DNA of 64,000 bases from Streptomyces sp. P3 (GTDB lineage Bacteria; Actinomycetota; Actinomycetes; Streptomycetales; Streptomycetaceae). The notes beneath the pieces were generated by a model, which saw only the letters and a list, made by a program, of their open reading frames with translations, was not told the DNA's origin and made no database searches. Positions 29,732-38,896 of the stretch are shown piece after piece (position 1 is the first letter of the stretch; every line of letters starts with the position of its first letter). The DNA lies in the NCBI GenBank assembly GCA_016893485.2, contig JAFEKX020000001.1, positions 2,604,001 through 2,668,000 on the forward strand. Reading direction: 5' to 3'. Made by a program: the position numbers and the translations under genes.

Positions 29732-29974
29732 GAGGGAAACCTAACCTGGCGGGGGCGGCCGGGACCAACTCGCCGACGGGGCGTCTCAGGGAACGACACG
29801 CACGGAGGGGTGGGGGCGGTGCTACGACGACGTGGGCACGACGGAGGTGGCCGTACCCCGACGACGAGGGGCGCCGACCGGCACCCTTCGCGCACTCCGA
29901 ACACCCGAGGAGCGGCACCCGTCTCGCCCTCCTGACACCCGCCCGCCCCTCATCCGAGCCCCCGCCCACTCACG

Positions 29975-30529
29975 TCACCGCTCCCCCGTCACCCCCGGAA
30001 TCACCCGCCCCAACACCTCCCGCGCATACGCCTCGTCGTACACCGCGTCCGTCAGCAGGACCTGGAGACAGATGCCGTCCATCAGCGCGACGAGCGCCCG
30101 CGCGGTGACCGGGTCCGTGCGTCGGGAGAGTCGTTCGGCGAGGTCGCGGGCCCACTCGTCGGCGACGGGGCGCAGGGCGGGACGGCGGAGGGCGGCGAGG
30201 TACAGCTCGTACTCCAGCTCCACGCCCGTGCGGTCGCCCGCGAGCCACTCCCCCATCCAGCCCGCCAACTCCGCGGCCAGATCGGTGTGTTGATCCTCCA
30301 GACCGCCGCGCCCTGCGATCACCTTGGCGAAGCCCTCGTTGGCCTGGCGCAGGGCCGCGACCATCAGCTCGTCGAGGGTCGCGAAGTGGTACGTCGTCGA
30401 GCCGAGCGGCACATCGGCCTCGGCGGCGACGGAACGGTGGCTGAGTCCGGCGAGGCCCTTCTCCCCGACCACCCGGATCGCCGCGTCGATGATCCGCTGC
30501 CGCCGCTCGGGGTCGTAACGCCGGGCCAT
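29975..30529 (-). CDS. TetR-family regulator of SMR efflux gene
   Basis: A 184-residue repressor. The N-terminal helix-turn-helix reads GLSHRSVAAEADVPLGSTTYHF, followed by a TetR_C-type helical ligand domain. It lies 42 bases behind an SMR transporter on the same strand, so the pair is probably one autoregulated operon. The frame is intact. Confidence 0.88.
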   Translation of the reverse strand: MARRYDPERRQRIIDAAIRVVGEKGLAGLSHRSVAAEADVPLGSTTYHFATLDELMVAALRQANEGFAKVIAGRGGLEDQHTDLAAELAGWMGEWLAGDRTGVELEYELYLAALRRPALRPVADEWARDLAERLSRRTDPVTARALVALMDGICLQVLLTDAVYDEAYAREVLGRVIPGVTGER

Positions 30530-30571
30530 CAGTACGTGCCCGCCGTGGCCGTCGGCGGGCCTCCCCGGCCA

Positions 30572-30892
30572 TCAGTGCGCCCCGCCCAGGTTGAGCAGCA
30601 CGACCCCGACGATGATCAGCGCGATCCCGGCGGCCTTCGCCAGGGTCATCCCCTCGCCCAGGAACACCGTCCCGATGGCCACGATCGCGGCGGTGCCGAG
30701 GCCCGCCCAGATCGCGTAGGCCGTACCCACCGACATGGACTTCAGCGTCTGCGCGAGCAGCGCGAAGGAGAGCACGTAGCCGAGGACCGTGAGAACCGAG
30801 GGCCACAGCCGGCTGAAACCGTGGCTGAACTTCATGGCGGTGGTACCGCCCACCTCCGCGGCGATCGCCGTGAGGAGCATCAGGAAGGCCAT
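30572..30892 (-). CDS. Small multidrug resistance (SMR/EmrE-type) transporter
   Basis: A 106-residue membrane protein with four helices. The conserved glutamate of helix 1 is present (TAIAAEVGGTTAMKFS), and the helix 3 region reads YAIWAGLGTA, typical of QacC/SugE-type SMR antiporters. These work as dual-topology dimers that exchange cationic compounds or guanidinium for protons. I chose the ATG at 30892; the frame is open further up, but the conserved N-terminus starts here. A palindrome sits directly at the start. Confidence 0.92.
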   Translation of the reverse strand: MAFLMLLTAIAAEVGGTTAMKFSHGFSRLWPSVLTVLGYVLSFALLAQTLKSMSVGTAYAIWAGLGTAAIVAIGTVFLGEGMTLAKAAGIALIIVGVVLLNLGGAH

Positions 30893-30893
30893 G

Positions 30894-30907
30894 TGTACGA
30901 GTGTACA
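30894..30907. promoter_or_regulatory. Candidate TetR operator at the SMR start
   Basis: TGTAC-GAGT-GTACA is a perfect inverted repeat beginning one base upstream of the SMR start codon. TetR proteins beside SMR genes often bind such short palindromes. Its position would block both transcription and ribosome access. Confidence 0.5.
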
Positions 30908-31088
30908 TAACAGCGCTGACACAGGGCACCCGCAGGCCTGTTGGTCCAAGGAGCCCCTGAGGAGCGGACGCGAAGTCCCTTACGTCACGGAGTTCCGCCA
31001 CGTCGCACACACGCATCCGGGAAACTCGTAGAAACCGCTCACTGAAACGGCTGCTCGCGCTCCTCTCGAGCCACTACTGTTTCACCGT

Positions 31089-31110
31089 TCACACACTTGT
31101 CACACACCTG
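31089..31110. repeat. Two 11-base direct repeats upstream of the CBM42 gene
   Basis: TCACACACTTG and TCACACACCTG are adjacent and differ at one base. They lie 50 bases before the start at 31160. The 11-base spacing recalls PhoP sites, but the units lack the GTTCA start in register, so the regulator is open. Confidence 0.45.
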
Positions 31111-31159
31111 GCTTTCACGGTCACGGCCGTCGCCATGGGCGCCGCTGGAGGAACAGCGC

Positions 31160-32022
31160 ATGCCAGACAGCACGTCCCGGCCCCCTTCTCCGCATCACAC
31201 CCCTTGGGAGAACGGCTGGAACCCCGACAGCACCCGGCCCCCGGAACCCGCCGCCTCTGGCTGGCCGGAGCGCTCGCCCTCACCACGATCGTCATGTGCG
31301 TGACGGCAATCGTCGTGACGGACAAGCATCCTGACGATGTGTCACGTACGAAGCGGGCCGACCCTACGTCACCGGACGGCGCGGGCGGTCCCGGTCTGCT
31401 CTCGTTCGCGTCGCCGTCGAAGAAGGGCACGCCGACACCGGACGAGCACGCACCGGCGTCCGCGACGGCGTCCGGCCCCACCGCGTCGACCGCCGCTTCT
31501 GAACACGGCGGGACACCTTCCGCGAAGCCGCCCGCACCGCCCAAGTCGACGTCCACGCACGGGAGTTCAACGGGCTCGTCCGGCTCCTCAGGCTCGTCCT
31601 CCACCGCCCGGACGTCGGTCCGTTCGGTCAACTACCCGGACCGCTACTGGCAGGTGAGCGGCGACTTCGTGAAGCTCAACCCGGCGGCCTCCGCCGCGGC
31701 CCGCACCGCCGCCACCTTCACCCTGGTCAAGGGCCTTGCCAACAGCTCCTGTTACTCCTTCACCACGTCCGCGGGCACCTACCTCCGCCACCGCGACTTC
31801 GTCCTCCGCGCGGAAGGTGACGACGGCTCCTCCCTCTTCAGACAGGACGCCACGTTCTGCCCCCGCACGTCGTCCTACTCCGGCGCGGTGATGCTGGAGT
31901 CGGTCAACTACCCGGGCCGCTACCTCCGCCACCAGAACTTCCAACTCAAGCTGGATCGCTACGAGAACAGCGCGCAGTACCGGTCGGACTCGGCGTTCCG
32001 GCTGGTGGACGGGCTCAGCTAG
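31160..32022 (+). CDS. Membrane-anchored CBM42 (AbfB, arabinofuranose-binding) protein
   Basis: A single-pass membrane protein, restored to 287 residues. A Pro-rich cytoplasmic N-terminus is followed by one helix (LWLAGALALTTIVMCVTAIVV). A Ser/Thr/Gly-rich spacer then leads to a C-terminal AbfB domain (residues ~155-287) with beta-trefoil repeats SVNYPDRYWQVSGDFV and SVNYPGRYLRHQNFQLKLDR. CBM42 modules bind arabinofuranose side chains. No catalytic domain is present. One G is missing near 31243, just before the helix. The start is the ATG at 31160 with GGAGG upstream. Confidence 0.85.
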
Positions 32023-32109
32023 CCACCCGGCCCACGGCTCCGCCCTGCCCGATGACCGCTTCGCGCGGTCTCACGGACAGCGCCCGCCGGTCCGGCACCC
32101 CGCACCAGA

Positions 32110-32137
32110 AACGGCCATACCCAAAGGTATGGCCGTT
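32110..32137. terminator. Terminator between CBM42 gene and suf operon
   Basis: AACGGCCATACC and GGTATGGCCGTT form a perfect 12-bp stem with a 4-base CAAA loop between two convergent units. Confidence 0.9.
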
Positions 32138-32161
32138 CCGGGTGAGCGTGAGTCGGTGGGC

Positions 32162-32500
32162 TCAGACGTTGAAGCCCAGTGCCCGCAGCTGGTCGCGGCC
32201 GTCGTCCGTGATCTTGTCGGGGCCCCACGGCGGCATCCAGACCCAGTTGATGCGGAGTTCGTTGACGAGGCCGTCCGTGGCGGACTTGGCCTGGTCCTCG
32301 ATGACGTCCGTCAGCGGGCAGGCCGCCGAGGTCAGGGTCATGTCGATGGTGGCGATGTTGGCGTCGTCGATGTGGACGCCGTAGATCAGTCCGAGGTTGA
32401 CGACGTCGATGCCCAGTTCGGGGTCGACGACGTCGAGGAGGGCCTCGCGGACCTCCTCCTCGGAGGCGGGCTTGATCTCCATGGTCTCGGTGTCGCTCAT
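32162..32500 (-). CDS. sufT: MIP18/PaaD-family Fe-S maturation protein (SufT type)
   Basis: A 112-residue DUF59 protein that helps deliver or mature iron-sulfur clusters. The family core reads VVDPELGIDVVNLGLIYGV, and the conserved cysteine lies in TSAACPLTDVI. It is the last gene of the suf operon, and its ATG overlaps the sufU stop. The frame is intact. Confidence 0.9.
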   Translation of the reverse strand: MSDTETMEIKPASEEEVREALLDVVDPELGIDVVNLGLIYGVHIDDANIATIDMTLTSAACPLTDVIEDQAKSATDGLVNELRINWVWMPPWGPDKITDDGRDQLRALGFNV

Positions 32501-32970
32501 GCCGTCTTCCTTTCCGCGTCGGCGTCGGCTCCGCCCAGGGCCTGGGCCGTCGCGTCCTTCCACGCCATCCAGCTGAGGAGGGCGCACTTCACCCGTGCCG
32601 GGTACTTGGAGACACCGGCGAACGCGATCGCGTCCTCCAGCACCTCCTCCATCGCGTCGTCGGGCTCGATCCTGCCCTTGGACTGCATCAGCTCCAGGAA
32701 GGTCTCCTGGATCTTCTGCGCCTCGGAGAGTTCCTTGCCGACGAGGAGGTCGTTCAGTACGGAGGCCGATGCCTGGCTGATCGAGCAGCCCTGGCCCTCG
32801 TAGGAGATGTCCGTGATCTGCTCGCCGTCGTACTTCACGCGCAGCGTGATCTCGTCGCCGCACGTCGGGTTGACGTGGTGCACCTCGGCGTCGCCATCCC
32901 GCAAGCCCCGGCCGTGCGGGTGCTTGTAGTGGTCCAGGATGACTTCCTGGTACATCGAATCAAGCTTCAC
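32497..32970 (-). CDS. sufU: SufU-type zinc-dependent sulfur transfer protein
   Basis: A 157-residue IscU-fold protein that accepts sulfur from SufS. The three conserved cysteines are in NPTCGDEI, GQGCSISQAS and PARVKCALLSW, with the Asp of CGDEI completing the zinc site. A SufU-specific insert separates the second and third cysteines. The start is the GTG at 32970 (KLDSMYQEVILDHY). It overlaps the next gene by ATGA and follows sufS by 16 bases. Confidence 0.93.
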   Translation of the reverse strand: MKLDSMYQEVILDHYKHPHGRGLRDGDAEVHHVNPTCGDEITLRVKYDGEQITDISYEGQGCSISQASASVLNDLLVGKELSEAQKIQETFLELMQSKGRIEPDDAMEEVLEDAIAFAGVSKYPARVKCALLSWMAWKDATAQALGGADADAERKTA

Positions 32971-32986
32971 GATTCCAGCCAGCCCC

Positions 32987-34257
32987 TCAGCCGAAGAAGT
33001 TCCGTACGTGCTCCAAGCCGTCGACCAGTGCGTCGATCTCGGCCGGCGTGGAGTACAGATAGAACGACGCTCGCGTGGTCGCAGGAATTCCGTAGCGCAG
33101 GCAGACCGGGCGGGCGCAGTGGTGGCCGACCCGGACCGCGATGCCTTCCTCGTCCAGCACCTGGCCCACGTCGTGCGGGTGGATGTCACCCAGCGTGAAG
33201 GAGATCGCCGCGCCCCGGTCCTCGGCCGTGGTGGGGCCGATGATCTTCAGGTCGGGGACGTCCAGCAGGCGCTTCACGGCGTACTCGGTCAGCGCGTGCT
33301 CATGGGCGAGGATCTTGTCCATGCCGATCGAGGACAGGTAGTCGATCGCCGCGCCGAGGCCTACGGCCTGGGCGATCGGCGGGGTGCCCGCCTCGAACTT
33401 GTGCGGTGCGGGAGCGTACGTCGACGAGTGCATCGACACGGTCTCGATCATCTCGCCGCCGCCGAGGAACGGGGGCAGGTCCTCCAGGAGTTCCTGGCGG
33501 CCCCACAGCACGCCGATGCCCGTCGGGCCGCACATCTTGTGGCCGGTGAAGGCCACGAAGTCGGCCTGGAGCGCCTGCACGTCCAGCGGCATGTGCGGCG
33601 CGGCCTGCGAGGCGTCGATCAGGACCAGGGCCCCGACCTCCTGTGCCCGGCGCACTATCTTCTCGACCGGGTTGACCGTGCCGAGGATGTTCGAGACCAG
33701 CACGAAGGAGACGATCTTCGTCTTCTCGGTGATGATCTCGTCGATGTTCGACAGGTCGAGGCGGCCGTCGTCGGTGAGGCCGAACCACTTCAGCTTCGCG
33801 CCCGTGCGCTGCGAGAGCAGCTGCCACGGCACGATGTTGGAGTGGTGCTCCATCTCCGTGATGACGATCTCGGTCTCGTGGTCCACGCGGTAGGGCTCGT
33901 CGGCCCAACCCAGCATGTTGGCCACGAGGTTGAGCGACTCGGAGGCGTTCTTGGTGAAGATCACCTCGTCGCGGGAGGGCGCGTTGATGAACGTCGCGAC
34001 CTTGTCCCGCGCGCCCTCGTACAGTGCCGTGGCCTCTTCGGCGAGCACATGCACACCGCGGTGGACGTTGGCGTTGTAGCGCTCGTAGTACTCGTTCAGG
34101 GCGTCCAGGACCTGGCGCGGCTTCTGCGAAGTCGCCGCGTTGTCCAGGTACACGAGCTTCCTGCCGTCGTGGACCGTGCGGTCCAGGATGGGGAAGTCCT
34201 TGCGGATCGCCTCGGTGTCGAGGAGGCCGGAAAAAGCCCCTGGCGGGCCACTGTCAC
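32987..34257 (-). CDS. sufS: Cysteine desulfurase SufS
   Basis: A PLP-dependent group II cysteine desulfurase that supplies sulfur for Fe-S clusters. The PLP lysine is in FTGHKMCGP, the catalytic cysteine in RVGHHCARPVC, and the N-terminal block is YLDNAATSQKP. The best start is the GTG at 34257, in a GTGA overlap with the sufC stop. That requires one missing base near 34229 and gives a 423-residue protein beginning GLFPGLLDTEAIRKDFP after a few residues. The uncorrected frame can only start at a GTG at 34270 inside sufC. Confidence 0.93.
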
Positions 34258-35018
34258 GCTGATACGCCACCCTTCGTGTAAGCCTCGTAGCCCTCGTTCT
34301 CCAGCTTGTCGGCGAGCTCGGCGCCGCCGGACTCGACGATCCTGCCGCCGGAGAAGACGTGCACGAAGTCGGGCTTGATGTAGCGCAGGATGCGCGTGTA
34401 GTGCGTGATCAGCAGGGTGCCGACCTCGCCGGTCTCGCGGACCCGGTTGACGCCCTCGGAGACGACGCGCAGGGCGTCGACGTCCAGGCCGGAGTCGGTC
34501 TCGTCGAGGATCGCGATCTTCGGCTTGAGCAGCTCCAGCTGAAGGATCTCGTGGCGCTTCTTCTCACCGCCGGAGAAGCCCTCGTTGACGTTGCGCTCGG
34601 CGAAGGCCGGGTCCATGGAGAGGCGCTCCATGGTCTCCTTGACCTCCTTCACCCAGGTCCGCAGCTTGGGGGCCTCGCCGCGGACGGCGGTGGCGGACGT
34701 ACGGAGGAAGTTGGAGACGGAGACACCGGGGACCTCGACCGGGTACTGCATCGCGAGGAAGAGGCCGGCGCGGGCGCGCTCGTCGACGGACATCTCGAGG
34801 ACGTCCTCGCCGTCGAGGGTGACGGTGCCGCCGGTGATCGTGTACTTGGGGTGACCCGCGAGCGAGTAGGCGAGCGTCGACTTGCCGGAGCCGTTCGGGC
34901 CCATGATGGCGTGGGTCTCGCCCTGCTTCACGGTGAGGTCGACGCCCTTGAGGATCTCCTTCGTGGCGTTGTCGGCCTCGACGGTGACGTGCAGGTCGTG
35001 GATTTCAAGCGTTGCCAT
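34254..35018 (-). CDS. sufC: Fe-S assembly ATPase SufC
   Basis: An ABC-type ATPase of 254 residues that forms the SufBCD scaffold complex. Walker A is GPNGSGKSTL, the signature motif is FSGGEKKRHEI, Walker B is AILDETDSGLD and the switch His is in LITHYTRI. The acid-rich D-loop and the EKKRHE signature are typical of SufC. The frame is intact. Confidence 0.97.
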   Translation of the reverse strand: MATLEIHDLHVTVEADNATKEILKGVDLTVKQGETHAIMGPNGSGKSTLAYSLAGHPKYTITGGTVTLDGEDVLEMSVDERARAGLFLAMQYPVEVPGVSVSNFLRTSATAVRGEAPKLRTWVKEVKETMERLSMDPAFAERNVNEGFSGGEKKRHEILQLELLKPKIAILDETDSGLDVDALRVVSEGVNRVRETGEVGTLLITHYTRILRYIKPDFVHVFSGGRIVESGGAELADKLENEGYEAYTKGGVSA

Positions 35019-35025
35019 GGGTTCC

Positions 35026-35353
35026 TCAGGACTCCTGGGTGAGGGAGGCGCCTACGTCAACGAGGACGCTGCCTCCTTCGATCTTTACGGGGTAAACGGG
35101 TACGGGGCGCGTGGCGGGGAGGCCGGACGGCTTGCCGGTGCGCAGGTCGAACGCGGAGCCGTGCAGCCAGCACTCGATCTGGCAGTCCTCCACCTCGCCC
35201 TCGGAGAGCGAGACGTTCGCGTGCGAGCAGATGTCGTTGATCGCGAACACCTCCCCCGGTCTTCACGACCGAGACCGGCGTGCCGTCGAGCTCCACCCGC
35301 TTCGGGGTGTCGTCCTCCAGCTCACCGAGGTCACAGGCGCGTACGAAGGCCAT
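35026..35353 (-). CDS. Rieske-type ferredoxin (non-heme iron enzyme ferredoxin subunit)
   Basis: A 108-residue Rieske [2Fe-2S] protein. Ligands are Cys-x-His in ICSHANVS and Cys-x2-His in ECWLHGSAFD, and the fold matches BphF-type ferredoxins. A single extra G near 35256 (5 instead of 4) breaks the frame. The ATG at 35353 overlaps the sufD stop by one base (TGATG). Actinobacterial suf operons often carry this gene between sufD and sufC; an electron-donor role in assembly is inferred. Confidence 0.92.
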
Positions 35354-36532
35354 CAGACCGACGCCTCCAGCTCCGCGTCGATCTTCTCGAGCAGCCGCTC
35401 CTCGATGTCGGTGACACCGATCTGCTGGACGAGTTCGGCGAAGAAGCCGCGGACGACCAGACGGCGGGCGTCGTCGGCGGGGATGCCGCGCGCCATCAGG
35501 TAGAAGAGCTGCTCGTCGTCGAAGCGGCCGGTCGCGGAGGCGTGGCCGGCGCCGACGATCTCGCCGGTCTCGATCTCCAGGTTCGGCACGGAGTCGACCC
35601 GGGCGCCGTCGGTCAGCACCAGGTTGCGGTTCATCTCGTACGTGTCGGTGCCCTCGGCGGTGGCCTCGATGAGGACGTCGCCGATCCAGACCGCGTGGGC
35701 GCCCTCGCCCTGCAGCGCGCCCTTGTACATGACGTTGGACTTGCAGTGCGGGGTGTTGTGGTCGACCAGGAGGCGGTGCTCCTGGTGCTGGCCCGCGTCC
35801 GTGAAGTACAGGCCGAACAGCTCGGCGTCGCCGCCGGGGCCGGCGTAGGCCACGCGCGGGTGCAGTCGTACGACATCGCCGCCGAAGGTGACGACGAACG
35901 ACTTGAACGTGGCGTCCCGGCCGATCAGGGCGTTGTGCTGGCCGATGTGCACGGCCTTGTCGTCCCAGTCCTGGACGGAGACGACGGTGAGCTTGGCGCC
36001 GTCGCCGACGATGTAGTCGACGTTGGCGGCGAGGACCGCGTCACCGGTGTGGTCGATGACGACGACGGCCTCGGCGAAGGCTCCCAGCTCGATGACCTGG
36101 TGGCCGTAGGCGACGCCGCCCTCGCCGTGCACGACGATGCGGATCGGCTCGGTGAGGACCGTCTCCTTGGGGACGGTCACGACCGAGGCCTTCTCGAAGG
36201 ACGAGTAGGCCTGCGCGGCCACGCGGTCCACCGGGGTGCCCGCCTTGCCGAGCCGCGCGTCGTCACGGCCGACGGTCTCCACGGTGACCCCCTCGGGGTG
36301 CCGATGGCGACCTTCACGCCGTCGCCGGTGGCGACCGCGGTGCCGTCGTGGAGCCCGCGCAGGCGCTCCAGCGGGGTGAACCGCCACTCCTCCTCGCGGC
36401 CGTGGGGGACCGGGAAGTCCGCCACGTCGAAGGAGGGGGTGCGCTCATGCGCGTGGCGACGGTCGACTCGGCGGCAACTGCCACCGCGCCGGCGGTGGTG
36501 GACCCCACCGGAATACTCTGAGCCTCAGCCAT
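35353..36532 (-). CDS. sufD: Fe-S cluster assembly protein SufD
   Basis: The SufB paralogue of the SufBC2D scaffold, restored to 393 residues. It has a beta-helix core with the C-terminal SufBD motif GHASATGRFDDEQLFYLMARGI and the N-terminal FPVPHGREEEWRFTPL. Two Cs are missing, near 36441 and 36299. The start is the ATG at 36532. It lies between sufB and the Rieske gene in one transcription unit. Confidence 0.95.
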
Positions 36533-36594
36533 GGCTGTCGGTCTGCTCTCTTTCCTGCGTCGGAATTCGCTGGCTACGTACGGAAGAGCCGGTC

Positions 36595-38019
36595 TTAACC
36601 GACCGAGCCTTCCATCTGCAGCTCGATCAGCCGGTTGAGTTCGAGGGCGTACTCCATCGGCAGCTCCTTGGCGATCGGCTCGACGAAGCCGCGCACGATC
36701 ATCGCCATCGCCTCGAACTCGGTCAGACCGCGGCTCATCAGGTAGAAGAGCTGGTCCTCGGAGACCTTGGAGACGGTCGCCTCGTGGCCCATGGACACGT
36801 CGTCCTCGCGGACGTCGACGTACGGGTACGTGTCCGAGCGGGAGATGGTGTCGACGAGCAGCGCGTCGCACAGCACGTTCGACTTGGAGCCGTGGGCGCC
36901 CTCGCCGATCTCGACGAGACCGCGGTAGGACGTACGGCCGCCGCCGCGCGCCACCGACTTGGAGACGATGTTCGACGACGTGTTCGGCGCCATGTGGACC
37001 ATCTTGGAGCCGGCGTCCTGGTGCTGGCCCTCGCCCGCGAAGGCGATGGAGAGGGTCTCGCCCTTGGCGTGCTCGCCCATCAGGTAGACGGCCGGGTACT
37101 TCATCGTCACCTTGGAGCCGATGTTGCCGTCGATCCACTCCATGGTCGCGCCCTCGTACGCCACGGCGCGCTTGGTGACCAGGTTGTAGACGTTGTTCGA
37201 CCAGTTCTGGATGGTCGTGTAACGGCAGCGGGCGTTCTTCTTGACGATGATCTCGACGACCGCGGAGTGCAGCGAGTCCGACTTGTAGATCGGCGCCGTA
37301 CAACCCTCGACGTAGTGCACGTAGGCACCCTCGTCGACGATGATCAGGGTCCGCTCGAACTGGCCCATGTTCTCCGTGTTGATGCGGAAGTAGGCCTGGA
37401 GCGGGATCTCGACGTGCACGCCCTTCGGCACGTAGATGAAGGAACCGCCGGACCACACGGCCGTGTTGAGCGACGCGAACTTGTTGTCGCCGACCGGGAT
37501 GACGGTGCCGAAGTACTCCTTGAAGAGCTCCGGGTGCTCCTTCAGCGCGGTGTCGGTGTCGAGGAAGATGACGCCCTGCTCCTCCAGGTCCTCACGGATC
37601 TGGTGGTAGACGACCTCGGACTCGTACTGCGCGGCGACACCGGCGACGAGGCGCTGCTTCTCCGCCTCGGGGATGCCGAGCTTGTCGTACGTGTTCTTGA
37701 TGTCCTCGGGCAGGTCCTCCCAGGACTCCGCCTGCTTCTCCGTGGAGCGCACGAAGTACTTGATGTTGTCGAAGTCGATGCCGGAGAGGTCGGAGCCCCA
37801 GTTCGGCATGGGCTTCTTCTCGAACAGGCGCAGGCCCTTGAGACGGAGCTTGGTCATCCACTCCGGCTCGCTCTTCTTGCCGGAGATGTCCCGGACGACG
37901 TCCTCGTTGATGCCGCGCTTCGCGGAGGCACCGGCCACGTCGGAGTCGGCCCAGCCGTATTCGTAGGTACCCAGACCCTCGAGCTCGGGGTGGGCGGTCT
38001 CCTCGATGGGGAGCGTCAT
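36595..38019 (-). CDS. sufB: Fe-S cluster assembly protein SufB
   Basis: The central scaffold protein of the SUF system: 474 residues, intact. The family blocks [19 protein letters not shown] (with the conserved cysteine), [17 protein letters not shown] and [20 protein letters not shown] are all present. It builds the nascent cluster with SufC and SufD. Its ATG overlaps the sufR stop by ATGA, so it is co-transcribed with its regulator. Confidence 0.97.
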   Translation of the reverse strand: MTLPIEETAHPELEGLGTYEYGWADSDVAGASAKRGINEDVVRDISGKKSEPEWMTKLRLKGLRLFEKKPMPNWGSDLSGIDFDNIKYFVRSTEKQAESWEDLPEDIKNTYDKLGIPEAEKQRLVAGVAAQYESEVVYHQIREDLEEQGVIFLDTDTALKEHPELFKEYFGTVIPVGDNKFASLNTAVWSGGSFIYVPKGVHVEIPLQAYFRINTENMGQFERTLIIVDEGAYVHYVEGCTAPIYKSDSLHSAVVEIIVKKNARCRYTTIQNWSNNVYNLVTKRAVAYEGATMEWIDGNIGSKVTMKYPAVYLMGEHAKGETLSIAFAGEGQHQDAGSKMVHMAPNTSSNIVSKSVARGGGRTSYRGLVEIGEGAHGSKSNVLCDALLVDTISRSDTYPYVDVREDDVSMGHEATVSKVSEDQLFYLMSRGLTEFEAMAMIVRGFVEPIAKELPMEYALELNRLIELQMEGSVG

Positions 38020-38736
38020 GCGGGGTTCCTCCCGGCGTTACTTACAGATGTGTTAGCTGCGTTCTTGGAAATCTTCGGGATAAACGTGGTGCACACGCCG
38101 TCGCCATGGGCGATGGTGGCCAGTCGCTGGACATGGGTGCCGAGCAGCTGGGAGAAGAGCTCTGTCTCCGCCTCGCACAGTTGCGGGAACTGCTCGGCGA
38201 CATGGGCGACCGGGCAGTGGTGCTGGCAGAGCTGCTCACCGACCGGTGCGCTACGCGCCGTAGCAGCGTACCCGTCCGCGCTCAGGGCCTTGGCCAGCGC
38301 TTCCGCGCGGTTCTCGGGGCCACGGCCTCGACGGCCTTGCGGTAGGCGATGGCCTGGGCGGCCATGCGGTCGCGGGCGAAGGCGACGATCGCCTCGTCCC
38401 CGCCGCCGTGCGCGGCGATCCAGCGCAGGGCGTCCGCGGCCAGCTTGTCGTAGGACTGGTCGAAGGCGTCCCGGCCGCAGTCGGTCAGGGCGAACACCTT
38501 GGCGGGACGGCCCGCGTGCGCGCGCCGTAGACCCGCTGCTCACGTGCTTCCACGACGTCGTCGGCGACGAGTGCGTCGAGATGACGGCGTACGGCGGCCT
38601 GGGTCAGCCCCAGCCGGCCGGCGAGGTCGGCCACGGTCGACGGGCCGTGGTCCAGGATGGAGCGCGCGACACGGTTGCGGGTGGACCGCTCACCGGTCGC
38701 GAGTTCCTCCTGCGGAGCCTCGCCAACGTTTTTCAC
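38016..38736 (-). CDS. sufR: SufR-type Fe-S sensing repressor of the suf operon
   Basis: A winged-helix regulator of about 240 residues after restoration. The N-terminal HTH is [20 protein letters not shown]. The C-terminal domain has cysteines in [10 protein letters not shown] and in QLCEAE that would hold the 4Fe-4S cluster. Holo-SufR represses suf; cluster loss turns the operon on. Two bases are missing, near 38521 and 38318. I chose the GTG at 38736 ([11 protein letters not shown]); there is no strong ribosome site, so a leaderless start or the upstream TTG at 38772 are possible. Confidence 0.9.
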
Positions 38737-38807
38737 AACGCCATTGTTGCGTAATTCCTCAGAGGCAGGCAACCCGCGCCCACCGGATGGACGGTGCGCT
38801 GCATCAC

Positions 38808-38854
38808 TTAGGCCTACCTAATCTGACCTGCGGAAACGATCTTTGATCGATCAA
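38808..38854. promoter_or_regulatory. Palindromes in the sufR / acetyltransferase divergent gap
   Basis: The 160-base gap contains TTAGGCCTACCTAA (38808-38821, arms TTAGG/CCTAA) and the perfect palindrome TTGATCGATCAA (38843-38854). The first recalls half-sites of iron-regulator (DmdR/IdeR) boxes, but its spacing is 5 bases shorter than the known 19-base box. It could instead be a SufR site. Both lie where promoters are expected. Confidence 0.45.
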
Positions 38855-38896
38855 TTCGCTGGCCTTCGCGCCCCACTTGGGGGAGACTCCTCGACC

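Noticed and set aside
34882..38754. Very long open frame on the plus strand across the suf genes
   Set aside because: It is antisense to sufB, sufD, sufC and sufR, which are strongly conserved. Long antisense frames are expected in DNA with G/C third positions.
38808..38821. Definite DmdR/IdeR iron box
   Set aside because: Half-sites match but the spacing is 5 bases shorter than the 19-base consensus, so I list it only as a palindrome.
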